Of a stretch of DNA of 39,042 nt, positions 1 to 14,632 are shown in pieces (the first letter of the stretch is position 1; each line of letters starts with the position of its first letter). The notes under the pieces are model-generated. The model did not search any database. It saw nothing but the letters and a program-made list of their open reading frames with translations, and was not told the DNA's origin. Source of the stretch: Ettlia oleoabundans (Eukaryota; Chlorophyta; Chlorophyceae; Chlamydomonadales). The stretch is from assembly GCA_019693395.1 (NCBI GenBank), contig JAAMXP010003386.1, forward strand, positions 1-39,042. Direction: 5' to 3'. A program made the position numbers and the translations under genes.

Positions 1-69
1 CCATAACCCCATCCACACCCACACCCACACCACAACACCCCACCACCACCGTCCGCCCCTTTTACCCAC

Positions 70-3000
70 CTGTCGCCACTCCAGATCCTTCTGTGTCAGC
101 CGGTTGAGCACAGTGGGCACCGCCACTGCCGGGTTCTGCCGCAGCAGCGCCACAACCTGCAGGCAGGAGCGTGTTGCGCAACCCTGTTAAGTAGTCCCCA
201 ACAACGTTGCCGGGGAGCCAAACCAGCTGGCTCAAGACGACAGGCACAGCCGCCAACCCCCTGAACCCGGCAGAAACACAGCAGGCACACAGCAAAGGAA
301 GACAGCATGCATAGGCTCAGGCATCCCAAAGGCTTAAGGCGGTAACACGGAGTGCCGAAGCAGGACCCAAGAGCGCAAAAAAAAACGGGCCTAACTCTGC
401 GACCATACCCGCCACCTAACCAACTCCTCCTTACTCAGCAGCCCACGCAGCACTGCGCAAGCCGGCTGATTTGCATGTTGTTCGGAACGAAGCTATGCCC
501 ACCTGTGGCCCCTGCTCTCCATAGATGCGCTGCACCGCGCGGAAGTGGAAAGCGCGCAGCGCCTTCTCTGGCAGCTGCCAGCTGGCGCGCTCCTCCTCAC
601 CCATGCCCTCCAACGCCGCTGCCAGCGGCCGCAGCGCCCGGATCGCGCTGCAGGCCACACCAGCCGGGCCAGTGGCGAGTGGTTGATTGAGTGTTGAACA
701 AAGGAGCGAGGGGAATGACAGCATGCCTAGGTGCATGCTGAACAGCATTTGGTTGCCCAGCATGTGCACAACAAAGGTAGCTGCATCTGTTGGATCGCTG
801 GCAGCATCAGAGACAGCGGCAAGTTGGCCAGCAGTGCGTGCTGTGCGGGAGCCCAGGGGTGAAGCAGGGAGGCAGCAAGCTTGCGAAATGACGCCAGCTG
901 TGCAGCAGAACTCCCACTCACCCACCCACCTTGTGTTTTGGTCTATGATCATGTCCAGTTCAAAGTGGTCGTCCTCAGCGCGGAACAACGCCTCCTCATA
1001 CTGGTTCTTGCGGTAGTGCTGCACATGCGGTACAGAAGGCGGCGACAAGGGGGAGGCAAGTATGGTGGGGTGCTCTGTGCAGTACAGATTGTAGCGTCAG
1101 GCCTGGCTCAGGGAGTGCCATGTACAACAGGTTTATTGTGGTTTACAATGGGGTTATGGATCCAGTTGAACAAGAAAACACCCTCCACCAGCCCCCCCCT
1201 CTTGACACACACCACCTAAAACCCACAGACAAAGCACTCGCCAACCGAGCCCCACACTGCACCTTGAATGAGTAGTCCTCTGAGCCGCTGGTCACGCTGA
1301 CCCATTCGTCGTTCAGCAGCTGCTGCGCAAGGGGTGTGCGCCCGGACGCCTTGAGCTTGGGGTAGTTGGGTGGCAGCAGGACATATGAGGGTGAGCAGCG
1401 CTCCCAACCCGACACATCCAGCTCGCTGATCGACATGCGGATGTACTTCTCCACAGTGTTGTTCTGCGAAAAGAGGAACGCATGAGGAGGGAGCCACTGA
1501 AGGTTGAGTCATATAACAAGCAGACATACATGTAAATGTGTTAGGGTACTGAAAAACAAAGGCAAGAAGCCCAGCACTGCTGCCAAATCCTGATGCTGCC
1601 CTTGGCCTGCCTGCCACTCACCCTATTCCTGTCGCGTGGGTACTGGCGCGTGTAGGGGTCGTCAGGCCCCACCTCACACCGCATGAGGAACTCGTTGAAC
1701 ATGGCCATCAGGTCGCTGTGCTTGCCAATGATGTCGTGCACAAGGCTGCAGTTACAGGGGCATATGCAAACAAAAGGGGCGCATCAAACAACGCCCAGCA
1801 CTGTATCACGCCAAGCGAAGCTCCCTCCTAAACCCCACCCACCACCACCCCATCATAACCACAAACAGCCACGTACTTGCAAACATGACCACCTCCTGCT
1901 TAACCCACCACCTACCCACGATGACCCTGCTACTAGTTCACCGGACTAAACCCACACACCTGACCAGCTCCTGCTTGGCCAGGATGTCCTCAGCAAACAT
2001 GTTGAGGCACTTAAGGAAATCCGCATAGGCCTCGCGGTTGCGCAGCCGCTGCTTCACGCGTTCAAAGAACTGCAGCTCGCGAGCAACCTTGGGATCATCT
2101 GCGGGGCCAAGGAAGAAAGTGGTTACAACAGGTGCAAATGGGTTGGGGATTATGCCTCAGAAAGACTTGCAATCTTGAGGAAGAGCAGCAGGATGGAGCG
2201 ATAACAGCTGAGCTGCTAACCGCTCCTTGTGCATGCGAGCAGATAGGGTATAGCACGGCCGCACCGCCGAGATCCCTCACCCTTACGCAGAGGCGGCGGC
2301 GCCTTGCGTCCTCCCTTTGCACCATAGGCGCCCGGCGCCTTTTTGGGCAGCGGGCCACGCGGCACGCGGGCATTGGCAGCTCCCAGCGGCGGCGTGTTGT
2401 CTGGAAGGAAATAGGTGAACTCCCGAAGCAGGTCGTCATGGTTGCGGAACAGCAGCGCGACCTGGAGGAACCAAACCAGGAACGAGAATGAGAGAGGAAG
2501 AGACAAAGGAGTTGGGGTCAGAAGGCAGGACACGAGGAGAAGCATGAAGCGGGAGAGGACAGGCAACCCAGGGATGCGCTGGTGCGAGCAACAAACGTGA
2601 TTCTGTCACCCAAAGCTGACAGGTTTATTCCACTTCAAAGTGCCTGCTGGCTCCGCCGCAGTACGATTGTCAATGGGTTCCCCCCCACCTCCTCATAGAC
2701 GTTGCTGATGGTCTTCTGCCCCTTGCGGTACATGTTCAGGATCTCCAAGAATGCCTTGTACACCCGCTCATCGTTTTGGAATCGCATCTGCTCATTGTCC
2801 AGGATACGACGAACAGGCAAGGCAGGGTAGGTGGGCATGCTGCTGGGTCACCCAGGAGGCGCCACGGCATGGCCAGCGACGCCAGCGGCGGTGGGGCATG
2901 TATGGACGCCCCAGCAGCGGCACCGCATGAGCATTGCAGGCTATCTGAGCTTGGTCACTCACAGCAAGCGGCTGCGCATAGCATATCTCCTAATCCACGC

Positions 3001-4248
3001 CAACACAGGCCTCATCACGAAATGCAACGTTGTTTTGACGGCGTGCAGCCGGGCACTGCTGGGTGGCACTGTCATGCTCACGCAGCAGTGGCCTTGACAG
3101 GCTTACCACAACCGCAGTCCGTCTGCAAGCTGCTTTTGCTTCTGCTCAACCAAGCTGTCCCTCCCCCACCCCCCGCCCCGGGCTGGGGAATTCATACCTT
3201 AATTTTATTCACATAGCTGATGGCCTGGTCAAACTCAACCGGCTTGGCGATAAGAGGTTGGGCAGCGTTTGGATTGCGCAGGGACTGCAGTGGGACGGAC
3301 ATTCAGCAGGGTAGGTGCGGTCAGAGTACTGGCAGCTGTGCCCAGAGCTGTGGGCATGTACACGCACAGCAGGCCACTACGGCAGCCGGCCAAAAAGCAG
3401 CGGTGCAGTGAAACGCACCGGGGGCTCCCATGACCGCACGTTGGGTGGCACATCATCCATCCGGATCTCGTAGCCCTGCACGTAAGCCACCAGATGTGCT
3501 TAGCTAGACAGCCAGCACGCAGCACCTCAAAGTTGTCCGAACCTGTTTGCCGCCGCTCGCCGCCGCCGCCTTGCATCCTGCAGAGGCGCCGTCGCACCTT
3601 TGGCAGGAAGGTGTTGAAGCCCAGGATGAGCTCCGGGTGACCCTTGAACAAATCCTTGACCTTTTCTATCACGCCCGAGGTGTCAATCCTGCAGGTAAGC
3701 GAAAACCGGCATATTGCCCGCGGGCGCGAAAACGCGGGTACCATGCAGCACGGGGGTGCGGGCCACTCGCAACGCCCATGGCGCAAATCACGGGCTGCAC
3801 TTCAAAACCGCTGCCCGTTACGAGCAGGACCGACGTCCCTAAACAGTTGCATCATCAGCCGGGCACTTCACGGCGGCTGCACTTACGACTGCGCTTTGAA
3901 CTGCTTCATGATCTCCAGAAAACTGCAGCAGCGCGGGATGGGGTTGAAGAGGGCGTGTGGGTGCTGGGTGCTCACGCCGGTGCGCCCGCAGCTCCGGCTC
4001 AAGTGAGCACGCCTCTGCGTGGTCCCACAGCAGTCTGCGGCATCATCCAAACCCCTGCGGAATCCCATTCAAGTCTCGCCAGCAGCTGCATGCCTGAGGA
4101 GCTGGGCCGGCCGCTGGGCTAGTGAACACTGCCACACGCAAGTTCTCACCTGTCGTAGACCTTCCTGTTGGAGGCGAAGCGGGTTTTTACCTCTCGTAGG
4201 TAGGAGAGGGCGTCATTGGTGGTCAACCTCTCCCTGCGCTCCTCCTCC
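70..4248 (-). CDS. SIN3: SIN3-type transcriptional corepressor (paired amphipathic helix protein), partial
   Basis: Scaffold of the nuclear Sin3-histone deacetylase corepressor complex. Thirteen phase-consistent exons are visible, in transcript order: 4248-4150, 3922-3887, 3688-3598, 3475-3419, 3284-3198, 2787-2689, 2461-2281, 2098-1960, 1745-1622, 1463-1263, 1018-930, 647-503, 156-70. PAH1 opens with [17 protein letters not shown] and continues through [11 protein letters not shown] and [11 protein letters not shown]2 carries [17 protein letters not shown] and [17 protein letters not shown]3 carries [19 protein letters not shown] and [17 protein letters not shown]. The HDAC-interaction region has [12 protein letters not shown] and [19 protein letters not shown], then AVQRIYGEQ and [14 protein letters not shown]. 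These closely resemble plant SNL proteins as I recall them. The coding sequence continues past position 1. The first exon here starts in phase 2, so at least one short upstream coding exon exists. I could not place it or the ATG between 4249 and about 5890. The gene is divergent from SEC23. Confidence 0.93.
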
Positions 4249-5895
4249 CTGCAGACAGGCAGATTTAGGTGTCACGCAGGTGTCTCTCTGAGGCCCCTGC
4301 CACTGTAGGGGCCCCTGCTGGCGCCTTGGGGCTTTTAGGGGCAGCCTCCTCCCTCCCCGGTGTCGTTGGCCCTCAGCCACCTCTGCAAGCCCCTCGAGAG
4401 GAGGATTGGCCCGGCAGCAGCCCGCAATCAGCTGCCAACATGCTGCCACAACTGCTGGGGTGCGCCTCCAAAGTACGGCGCCCGATGTTGGACACCAGCC
4501 CGCCTCACCCGGCTGCTGCCTTCTTGGCTGCAGGCCCAGCAGCGGGCTGGTCCTCTCTGCCGCGCTTCATAGCCTTGAAGCCCTGCTGGTCAAGCCAGGG
4601 CCTACAGGCGGCCTAGAAAGGCTGAAAGCGCTCAGTAGGTGAGGCGGGATGTGGGAAAGGGCGGAGGATCTTGCTGTTCTACCGTTCACAAAGTTTTGCC
4701 AAGCCCACCTGCTGCCACGTCAAGACCCGGGGAAAGAAACCGGAAAGAAATCTTCCGAAAGTTAAAAGCCGTCTGTTGAGCGACACACACGTCCCTGCCT
4801 CACCAGAGACTCGTCCGGCGCAGTGAGGCCTGGTCCGCTGGCCGCAGGATTGGGTTGCAGGCATAAGCTTGTTGGCTTTAGCCTCGCCGTTTATCGTATA
4901 TTAAGCTCGAAAGGGCGGCGAAAGGGTGGTTGGCAGGCAGGAGATGCCACCTGGGCAAGGCTGGCAGGCGCCGCCACCAAAAGGCAGCGGCTGGGTTTGC
5001 ACAGCCTGCTGATGGATGTACTTGACCACTTGTGCCGCGGCCATCGCATTTGAACGTCAACGGCCGTATTTCAAGCCAAGTCAACTTGAAGCGTGGCAAC
5101 AGACACCAGCTGGCGGGATGATGGGTAGGGTTGTGTAACCGCCCGCTCCAGCAAGTTTGCAAACGCTGAGCCATGTAGCTTCTGATCTCCTGATGGTCCT
5201 GACGTACTGGAATTGATATGGAGGCGCGTTTACTGTGCATGTTTGTAAACGTGGTTGGTTTTCCCAGCCTCTAAGAGGTCTGTGCGAGTGCAGGGAGTTG
5301 GGCGGGCATACAGCGGAAGCGCATGGACGGCTATTTCTGCCGCTGTTCAGTCTGGTGGTAAAGCCGCCTTGTTGCCCACTTCACACTCTTTACCTTAGGT
5401 CACCTCCAAATGACTGCTGCAGACAACTTGAAAGGGAACCGTTGGGCAGTTTTGCCGTGCGGGTTGTTGGATTGTGTCAGCCAATGTCAGGTTTGCGGCG
5501 AGCATAGTACCAGTTGTCCCCAAAGTTGCGCGTGAAGCATAAAAATGCAGCCAAAGCGTCACGAAAATAACAGAGCGCGACGAACGACGCACGAGGAAAG
5601 TTTTCTTCTGGGGAGGGATTGCTCGTCCATTTGGCGGCCCGATCATCCGTCTTGAGCTATACTGAAACCCAGCTCCAACAGTCCAAACAACCCAGCAGCA
5701 GCGGGGCATTTGGAGTCAAGCGGTGGCCCCGGGGCAGCGATCGCGCAGGCTCTGGTCTCCCGGACAGCAGCAGAGGCCCTGCAGCTTGGAGCCCGCGAGG
5801 GCCAACTGACACATGGTGCGCGGCCTTGCCAACGCAGCCTTCCCTGCCCATTTTCCGCCACTTTGCGCTAATTGAACACAGATTAATCACACGAT
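4249..5895. other. Head-to-head SIN3/SEC23 intergenic region, SIN3 5' exon unresolved
   Basis: This 1.65-kb stretch must hold the SIN3 promoter and its missing first coding exon (minus strand) and the SEC23 promoter (plus strand). One minus-strand ATG ORF starts at 4864 and meets a CAG|GTGGGC donor near 4708, but it ends in phase 0, whereas the first recognised SIN3 exon needs phase 2. Other minus-strand ORFs at 4878-5240, 5395-5709 and 5643-5861 show nothing I recognise. No gene is assigned. Confidence 0.5.
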
Positions 5896-8800
5896 ATGCA
5901 GGCGGAGTTTGCAGAACTGGAGGATATCGACGGAGGTGAGGGCACAGGCAGCCATGCGGGGCCGCAAGCGGAGCCGGCAACTGTGTTGTGGGGCACCAGC
6001 TCTGCATTGTAAAGTCTCAGTGTTGGAGCAAGGTGTGGATGCTGAGGAGCATCTGGCATTTAAAAAATATAAAAAACACAACCGTAGCAGCAGTCACCTG
6101 CGTCAGTTGCAACTCTCCAGGCGGTGTTGCGTCCTGCTGTGCACTGCAAGCGTCTGTCGCTCTTTCTTCACCTGCAGTGCGCATGAGCTGGAATGTGTGG
6201 CCCCACAGCCGGCTGGAGGCCGCCAAATGCGTCATTCCCTTCTGCACCCTCTACTCGCCGGCACGCCAAACCTCGCAGCTGCAGGTGCACTCCACAGGGC
6301 TGGGGCTGGTATCGCATGTGTCGTGGGGTGTGCCCTGCGCAATGAATGGCAGGCTGACCCTGCCGACGGATTAGCAGCATGCACCTAAGTGGCTGCTGTT
6401 CCTTGCACCTTTACCCGGCTTCAATTGGTGCCTAGCTGCCAGCGCTTCCTGCCTGCACGTCTGCTTTGCCCTGTGGCCACACCCCCTGCGGCCCACTTTG
6501 CCATAGCCCATCTCAGCCCCCCCAACGGCGTCCTGGCCTGCAATCAAACCGGTGCTGCAGGTGGTTGAGTATGACCCGGTGCCGTGCAAGACATGTGGCG
6601 CTGTGCTCAACCCATATGCGGGAGTGGACTATGCTGCCAAGATCTGGACCTGTCCCTTCTGTCACACACGCAACCACTTCCCGCCTCACTACGCAGGTGG
6701 GTGGGTGGGGGGGATGCTATTGTAGCTACAGGAGCATCCATCCAGCAGAGCTGCGGCTGCCTGAATTCTGCTGCCTTGCACTTCCGACAGCAGCTTGTAG
6801 ACGCGCCACAGTACAGAAGCCAACCAGCCCCTCACCAACCCCTAGACACCATAATGAGCCACCTGCCTCCCAGCACCCTCTGCTGCCGTGCCATGCAGGC
6901 ATCAGCGAGGCCAGCGTCCCAGCGGAGCTGTTCCCGCAGTACTGCACAATTGAGTACAGTCTACCTCGCCTAGGAGCACAGTCGCCGCCTGCCTATGTGT
7001 TTGTGATAGACACGTGCGTGCCTGAGGATGAGCTTTTGGCGGCAAAGACGGCGGTGCAGCAGGCGCTGACCATGGTGCCTGAGTATGCGCAGGTGCGGCC
7101 CTGGGTCAGGCTCATGGTGGGTCTGCCAAGCTAGCAGCTGGGAGCCGGAGGGGGTTGCAGTGGCCTGCCAGCCGACCGAGCTGCCCAAGCTCTGCGGACC
7201 CGGTCCTGTACGTGTGTGGTGCCTGGGGACGTGGCATTTTTGGGACAGTGGCTTGCATGCTTGCAGCATGGGGTCCCGCATCGGTACAGCTTTGATGGGC
7301 GGACGGATGACAGCTGTCTAATGGCAGCAGCCAGCTTTATGTCATGGTTGGCTGGCGTGTCAGGGTGCCGACAGCCAACAGCACTTTGTTGCAAGCTGCT
7401 TTGCGATTTGCCCCTGCCATACATGTCATCTGGCCCTTCAGTCATTGCATCTCTGTTGCTTACCATCATTTACCAATTAACCTACTGTGCAGGTTGGGCT
7501 TGTAACGTTTGGCACGCATGTGCATGTGCACGAGTTGGGATTTTCTGAGTGCCCCAAGGCATACGTTTTCCGCGGCTCAAAAGACTACTCGGCAGCACAA
7601 GTGCAGGTGGGGCACGCATATGGGTGGGTGGCCTGTTGTGGGTTTGCAAGTGGGTTTAGCAGTAGGCTGGGGGACGTTGTGGGGCCCTGGCTGCCTGTAT
7701 GAATGTCTACATGATTGGGTAACCTGTTGCTGGGTGGCTGGGTGGCCCAAGGCCCTCAAGTGTATATCAAGAGCGGTTCGTGGTTACTATTTCGCTAAAC
7801 CTTTGACTGCTTCAATCCCTCCGCTTACATTCCTGCCCACAGGACCAGTTGGGGCTGCACAGCCAGGCAGCACAGCGGCGTGGCGCGGGCCCTTCCTCGC
7901 CGCACAAACCAGGCGCGGCGGCAGGGGCCCCTGTGCCTGGGGCACGCCCTGGCAACCGCTTCATTCTACCGCTGTCCGAGTGCGAGTTTGCGGTGAATCA
8001 GGCCCTTGAAGAGCTGCAGCGGGACGCCTTCCCAGCAGTGGCAGCCAGCCGCCCCTCCCGGGCCCTAGGCACAGCGGTGCAGGTGGCGGCAGCGCTCATG
8101 GGCGGCTGCCTGCCTGCGGGGGGCGGCGCGGGGCGGCTTATGCTGCTGGTGGGCGGGCCATGCACGGAGGGTGGTGGCAAGGTGGTGGACAAGGACCTGA
8201 CTGAGCCCATCAGGTGGGTGGGTGGGTGGGTGGGTGGGTGCTCGATGGGTTGTGAAGTGGGTGTGTGCTGAATGGATGCATAGTGCGTTGGGAAATAAGG
8301 TGTCCTGTACGCTATCCCAAGTTGTTAGTGGTGCAGGCTGCCAGTTAATTTTTACCGCTTGTTTGTCAAACCCCTGATTGCTATCATCGAACCATTGGGT
8401 TTGGAGGAGAGCTGTAAATTAGTCGTTCCACACCATGCAAGTTCTTCCTGCGTGCGGGCTGTGCGCCTCCGTCGTTTCTGCCCCGCACTGCATTGCGCTG
8501 AGTAGAACCCCTGCCCATGCACATCCTGCGCCACAAGCATCTCTCCATCTCCCCTCGACAATCCCACGGGTCCCTTTGGCCGACCCTTCTGCCCGGGCAC
8601 CACCTTGCCCCACCCAACTGTTGCACCTCCTTTCCGCAGGTCCCACAAGGACCTGGCCAAGGACGCGGCCCCCTACTACCGCAAGTCCAAGAAGTTCTAT
8701 GATGTGATTGCGGCGCAGCTGGTGGCCCAGGGGCACTCCATGGACCTCTTTGCCTGCTCCCTGGATCAGGTGGGTGTGGCAGGGTGCTGTGGGTGTGGGT

Positions 8801-11625
8801 GTGTGAGAATGATGCGGTGGGGGGGAGGGGGGCCAGCATGGCCAAGGAGGGAAGCAGGTGGCTGTCAGCCGCCTGTGGCAGTCTGTTTTGGCAGCCCCGT
8901 GCCCCTGCTGGCCTTCTACCCTAATTTTGTGCCTGCCGGTAACACTTCACTCCTGCAATGATCCATCCACCTACCACTCCGTTGCCCGCCTCTCATCAAG
9001 CCACCACCCTAGTCCACCGCCCCACCCTCTGGCACCACTGCAGGTCGGGTTGAGCGAGATGAAAGCTTGCATAGAGCACACAGGGGGCTATGTGGTGCAA
9101 ACTGACACCTTCACCAACCCCATATTCAAGGACAGCCTGCGCCGCATGTTCACACCCGCGGGCGAGGATGGATACTTGGGGCTCTCCTCAAATGCTACAT
9201 TTGAGGTGCACTGCAGGTGAGGTGATGACAGTACAATATAGTCTTCATATACACAAAGGGCAAGGTGTGAGTGGTTTCCTGTCAAGGTGCTGCAGCTGTT
9301 AACGCCTTCCTTTCCTTGGATTCTGTTGTGCAGCAAAGATATCAAGGTGTGCGGGCTGCTGGGCCCTGCCTCGGCCTTGGAGAAGAAGGGGCCGCTGGTG
9401 TCAGACCAGGTGGGGCAAAGGGGGGTGGGTGAACTTGCTGTGACAAGTATCATTGACGGTTAAAACAAACGTGGCGGGGTTGGGAATAGGGGCCTGAAGT
9501 TGAAGTTGTCAGTTGTACCACCCTGCCTGTCTGACTGCCTGGCTGGCTGGCTGGCATGGTGCAATAGATTGCAATGCAGTCAGCTTGCAGGGTGGCTGGC
9601 AGGTCAAAAAGGATGTCTTCCTGTGGGCCCCCATCCTAGCTTGGTTGTAAAGTACCCTCCCAAGGTGCAGGTTGTGGGCGTGGGCGGCACTAGCGCGTGG
9701 AAGCTGTGCACTCTGTCTGCTGGCACCAGCCTGGCGGTGGTGTATGATATAGTGGCGCCACATGGTGGCGGCGGGGGCGATCCAATGGCCGCCCAGCAGT
9801 TCTTCCTGCAGTTTGTCACGCGCTACCTGCATGACAGCGGTGCCATGCGCTGCCGCGTTACAACCATCACGCGCAGGTGGGGGAATAAGACACGATGTGT
9901 GTGCGCCTGTTCCTGCGGTTCTGCGTGCATGCACTGTCATTAGCAGGGGTTGTGTCCGGCTGCACAGTGCTGGATCTGTTGGCGGGCCAATTGAGCAGCG
10001 GGGTGGATCATCAGGGTGGCACATTCCTGTGTGCAGCAGGCAGTGCAGCTTTTCTAGCATTGGACCCGCCACTCATCACCAAGCTTGCCAACCTTTCTGC
10101 TGCGCCCCTCGCCTTGTGCCTTCCTCACTGTACTGCTTTTTCCGATGCACTGCCTCACTGTACCGCAGGTGGGTTGAGGGCAGCAACCTTGGAGATCTGA
10201 TCCAGGGATTTGACCAGGAGGCGGCCGCGGTGCTGATGGGGCGCCTGGTCAGCCACAAGATGGAGACGGAGGAAGACTTTGACGCGACGCGCTGGCTGGA
10301 CCGCTCCCTCATACGAATGTGCAGGTGGGTTGAATAGCCGGGCACGTGGGTCTGGGTTTGGGAGCACTCATCGGAAACGGCTGAACATCTTGACGCTTGT
10401 TCTCTGCCCTCTTCTTGTTTCTTTTGCTGCCTTGCGGCCACCACCATTTAGCTGCACCTGTCTGGCATTGCTGTCATATGTTCTTTCTCTTGCCCCAAAT
10501 TCACCTCGGGGACCTACTCCCCTCACTCCCCAACCCCGTTCACATTAACACACCTCCTGGTTATGCTGTGCAGCCGTTTCGGCGACTACCGCAAGGATGA
10601 CCCCGATTCCTTCCAGCTGCGACCTCAGCTTTCCTACTACCCGCAGTTCTTGTTTAACTTCAGGCGGTCGCAGTTCATTCAGGTGGGGGCAGTGGGTGGA
10701 TAAGGGGGTGTATTTCAGTCTCGGTGCTTTGTTATTCGGGTGTTCGATGGTGCAATGGCAGTGTCGGGTGCGGCAGCGGGGTCCCAAGCAGGGGCATTCA
10801 GTTTCAGCCCCTCGAAATTTGTAGAGAATGCAATGCACCCACCATTCATCAACTGTGCAGGTGTTTGGCAATTCCCCGGATGAGACAGCGTACGCCCGCA
10901 TCATGCTGAACCGTGAGGCGGTGGGCGAGGCAATGCTGATGATCCAGCCCACCCTCTACGCCTTCACCTTCAACGGCCCACCAGAGCCAGTGCTGCTGGA
11001 CGTGAGCAGCATAGCCCCGGACCGTATCCTGCTGCTGGATGCCTACTTCTACGTGGTGGTGTTCCACGGCTCCACAGTGGCGCAGTGGCGCAAGGCAGGC
11101 TACCAGGACCAGCCAGAGCACGCCGCGTTCAAGGCGCTGCTGGCAGCACCGCAGGACGAGGCGCATGCCATCATTTCCCGCCGCTTCCCCACGCCGCGCT
11201 TCACCGACTGCGATCAGAACGGCTCGCAGGCACGCTTCCTGCTGGCCAAGCTCAACCCCTCCGCCACCTACAACACCAGCAGCGCAATGAGCAGCGAGGT
11301 CATCATGACAGATGACGTCAGCCTGCAGGCAAGTAGTATCAATGATTACTTGGGTTTATTCCCACATGATTTGAAGTGCGCATTCGGGTTTCAACCTAAC
11401 TCTCCTTTATCAGATATTGCTGGAGTGTGATGGTTGGTGCTTTGCACAGTTTGAGCCGCTTTGCATGCCGTCCCGTTGCGACTGCTCACCTGCAGCTGTT
11501 CTGTGGCAACATCATACATTCCTTACTGTGTACCCCACACACCTTTCCCTGCACTGCTTGTGGGTGTTGTTGAACTGCTGCAGGTGTTCACAGACCACCT
11601 GAAGAAGCTGGCTGTGCAGAGCTGA
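5896..11625 (+). CDS. SEC23: COPII coat GTPase-activating subunit SEC23
   Basis: SEC23 is the inner-coat COPII protein that pairs with SEC24 and stimulates SAR1 GTP hydrolysis at ER exit sites. Fourteen exons keep phase and give 773 aa, the family's usual size: 5896-5935, 6178-6284, 6561-6696, 6899-7092, 7493-7606, 7843-8213, 8640-8769, 9044-9216, 9334-9409, 9671-9876, 10169-10324, 10574-10682, 10861-11328, 11584-11625. The N-terminus has [17 protein letters not shown] zinc finger follows, with CKTC and CPFC around KIWTC, then FPPHYAGISE. The trunk has [31 protein letters not shown] and [10 protein letters not shown]. The gelsolin-like part has [17 protein letters not shown], and the C-terminus has [19 protein letters not shown]. 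The last intron must start with GC (GCAAGT after CAG at 11328) to join DDVSLQ to VFTDHL. Many donors are GTGGGT. Confidence 0.97.
8214..8240 (+). repeat. Tandem GGGT repeat at a SEC23 donor site
   Basis: The intron after the 7843-8213 exon of SEC23 opens directly into about six GTGG/GGGT units. The repeat overlaps the 5' splice site and is G-quadruplex-prone in the sense strand and in the transcript. Confidence 0.85.
11329..11583 (+). other. GC-AG intron of SEC23
   Basis: The donor is CAG|GCAAGT at 11326-11334 and the acceptor is GCTGCAG ending at 11583. No GT donor nearby preserves the conserved join SLQ-VFTDH. GCAAGT is the strong consensus seen in known GC-AG introns. The intron is 255 nt long. 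Confidence 0.88.
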
Positions 11626-12184
11626 CAGGAAGAGCAGCGCGTGGCGGAACAAGCGGCCGAGCTCGTGTGGCTGCTCTAGCTGCTGCTGGCTGTAGCAGGG
11701 CCACTGCGGGCCCCGTGAGATGGTGGACTTCTGGGTGTTCTGGCTGAGCAGGCGTTGCCCTGCCCAGCTACAAGATCGCCCGCTTGCTTGCGTGGACAAG
11801 CCGCTGCTGCGCGCTGCGCTGCCTTCGAAAAGACCAAAACCTTAACTGCTTGGTGGACAGAGTGTGGGTTGGTGGTGCCCAGACCTGGTGCGCTCAATGA
11901 TTCCGTCCGCTGCCTCATTTGCGCCGACCTTTCAACCTATGTGCCTTCCCCATTCTGCTCCGTGCTTGTCGTTTTGCTCTCGTTTTCATGTTTACTCTCT
12001 AGATCAGCTTCACACCTGCTTGTCCCTGTGGGATAGCGGCATGTAAGCCATTGCAATAGTCTCCTCATTATCATGACCTCAATGCACTGTAGCGCTGTAC
12101 GGCGGAGCGGTACGGCAGGCACTGTAGGTCCGCTCTCCTCGATCTCCCCCTGCACCACCTGCACTGTTTCTGACCGGCGGCAAC
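11626..12184. other. SEC23 3' region and calmodulin promoter/5' UTR
   Basis: This 559-nt intergenic stretch has no recognisable gene. It holds a TGTAA at 12042 that may end SEC23, leaving about 140 nt before the calmodulin ATG. ORFs here show no family motifs. Confidence 0.6.
12042..12046 (+). other. TGTAA poly(A) signal, SEC23
   Basis: TGTAA is the common poly(A) signal of green algae. This copy lies about 420 nt after the SEC23 stop and before the calmodulin start. The distance is on the long side, so the assignment is tentative. Confidence 0.4.
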
Positions 12185-13907
<1,723 letters not shown>

Positions 13908-14632
13908 GTGGCACGTAGCCCGCCTGCCCGCGAACCCATCGCACCGCAAATGGCGCTGCCAGTCACCCGCCTGAACCCTGCTCACTGCTCTATAGCCCCG
14001 TCAGCTTATTTTGTGCTACAAAGTACTTGATTGACATGTAACTATGCGATTACGGCAGGCTGGATGACTGCGCAAGCTTGCAAAGCTGGGGATTGACAAG
14101 CGCCGACCTGCGCACTGTACCGCCACACTTGGCTGTTCTCGGTGTGTCGCGGCCCCCATTACCTGTCTCTTGTCATGTTATGCCGGCAACTTGCGTGCTA
14201 TCGGGATTGAAACGTGTCCGCCATCTGCCCAAAGTGCGACAAGGACTTGCAAGTACCAAGCCGAGCGCTTCAATTGGGCCTCTTGACAGCGATATAGTGC
14301 TCTTTAGCTCTCAAAGTGCTCGAATCAATTGTCAGGGATCCGGCTAGCTTGGGGTTCCCTGCGCCAGCAGGTGCCGCCACTGGTTGTTGAGTGCGGCGCT
14401 TGCAGTCGCTACACACCCACAATGCAGGCCCTCATGAACCATTGTCTGCAGGCTGCACCCCATGCCTGAGCTAGGCAACTCCTTCCACTGTCTTCCAGGA
14501 CTGTCAACTCCCTGTTCATCCTGCGCATAGTTTTGCGTGCTGCACTGCCAGCCCCATCCGGGCAGCGATCTGCCAGCAGTCCACCTCGTCCTTTGGCAAG
14601 TCACCCAAAGCAGCTAAACAGGAAGTTTCAGC
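13908..14632. other. Calmodulin 3' region and asparaginase-like gene promoter
   Basis: In this 725-nt stretch I find no gene. TGTAA at 14037-14041 lies 130 nt after the calmodulin stop. The ORFs present are short and have no recognisable motif. Confidence 0.6.
14037..14041 (+). other. TGTAA poly(A) signal, calmodulin
   Basis: A TGTAA on the sense strand 130 nt beyond the calmodulin TGA. The position fits a green-algal poly(A) signal. Confidence 0.6.

Noticed and set aside
1..50. CCACACCCACACC-type start of the window considered as telomeric repeat
   Set aside because: It is an irregular C/A-rich stretch inside the SIN3 gene body (intron), not a tandem array of the green-algal or plant telomere unit.
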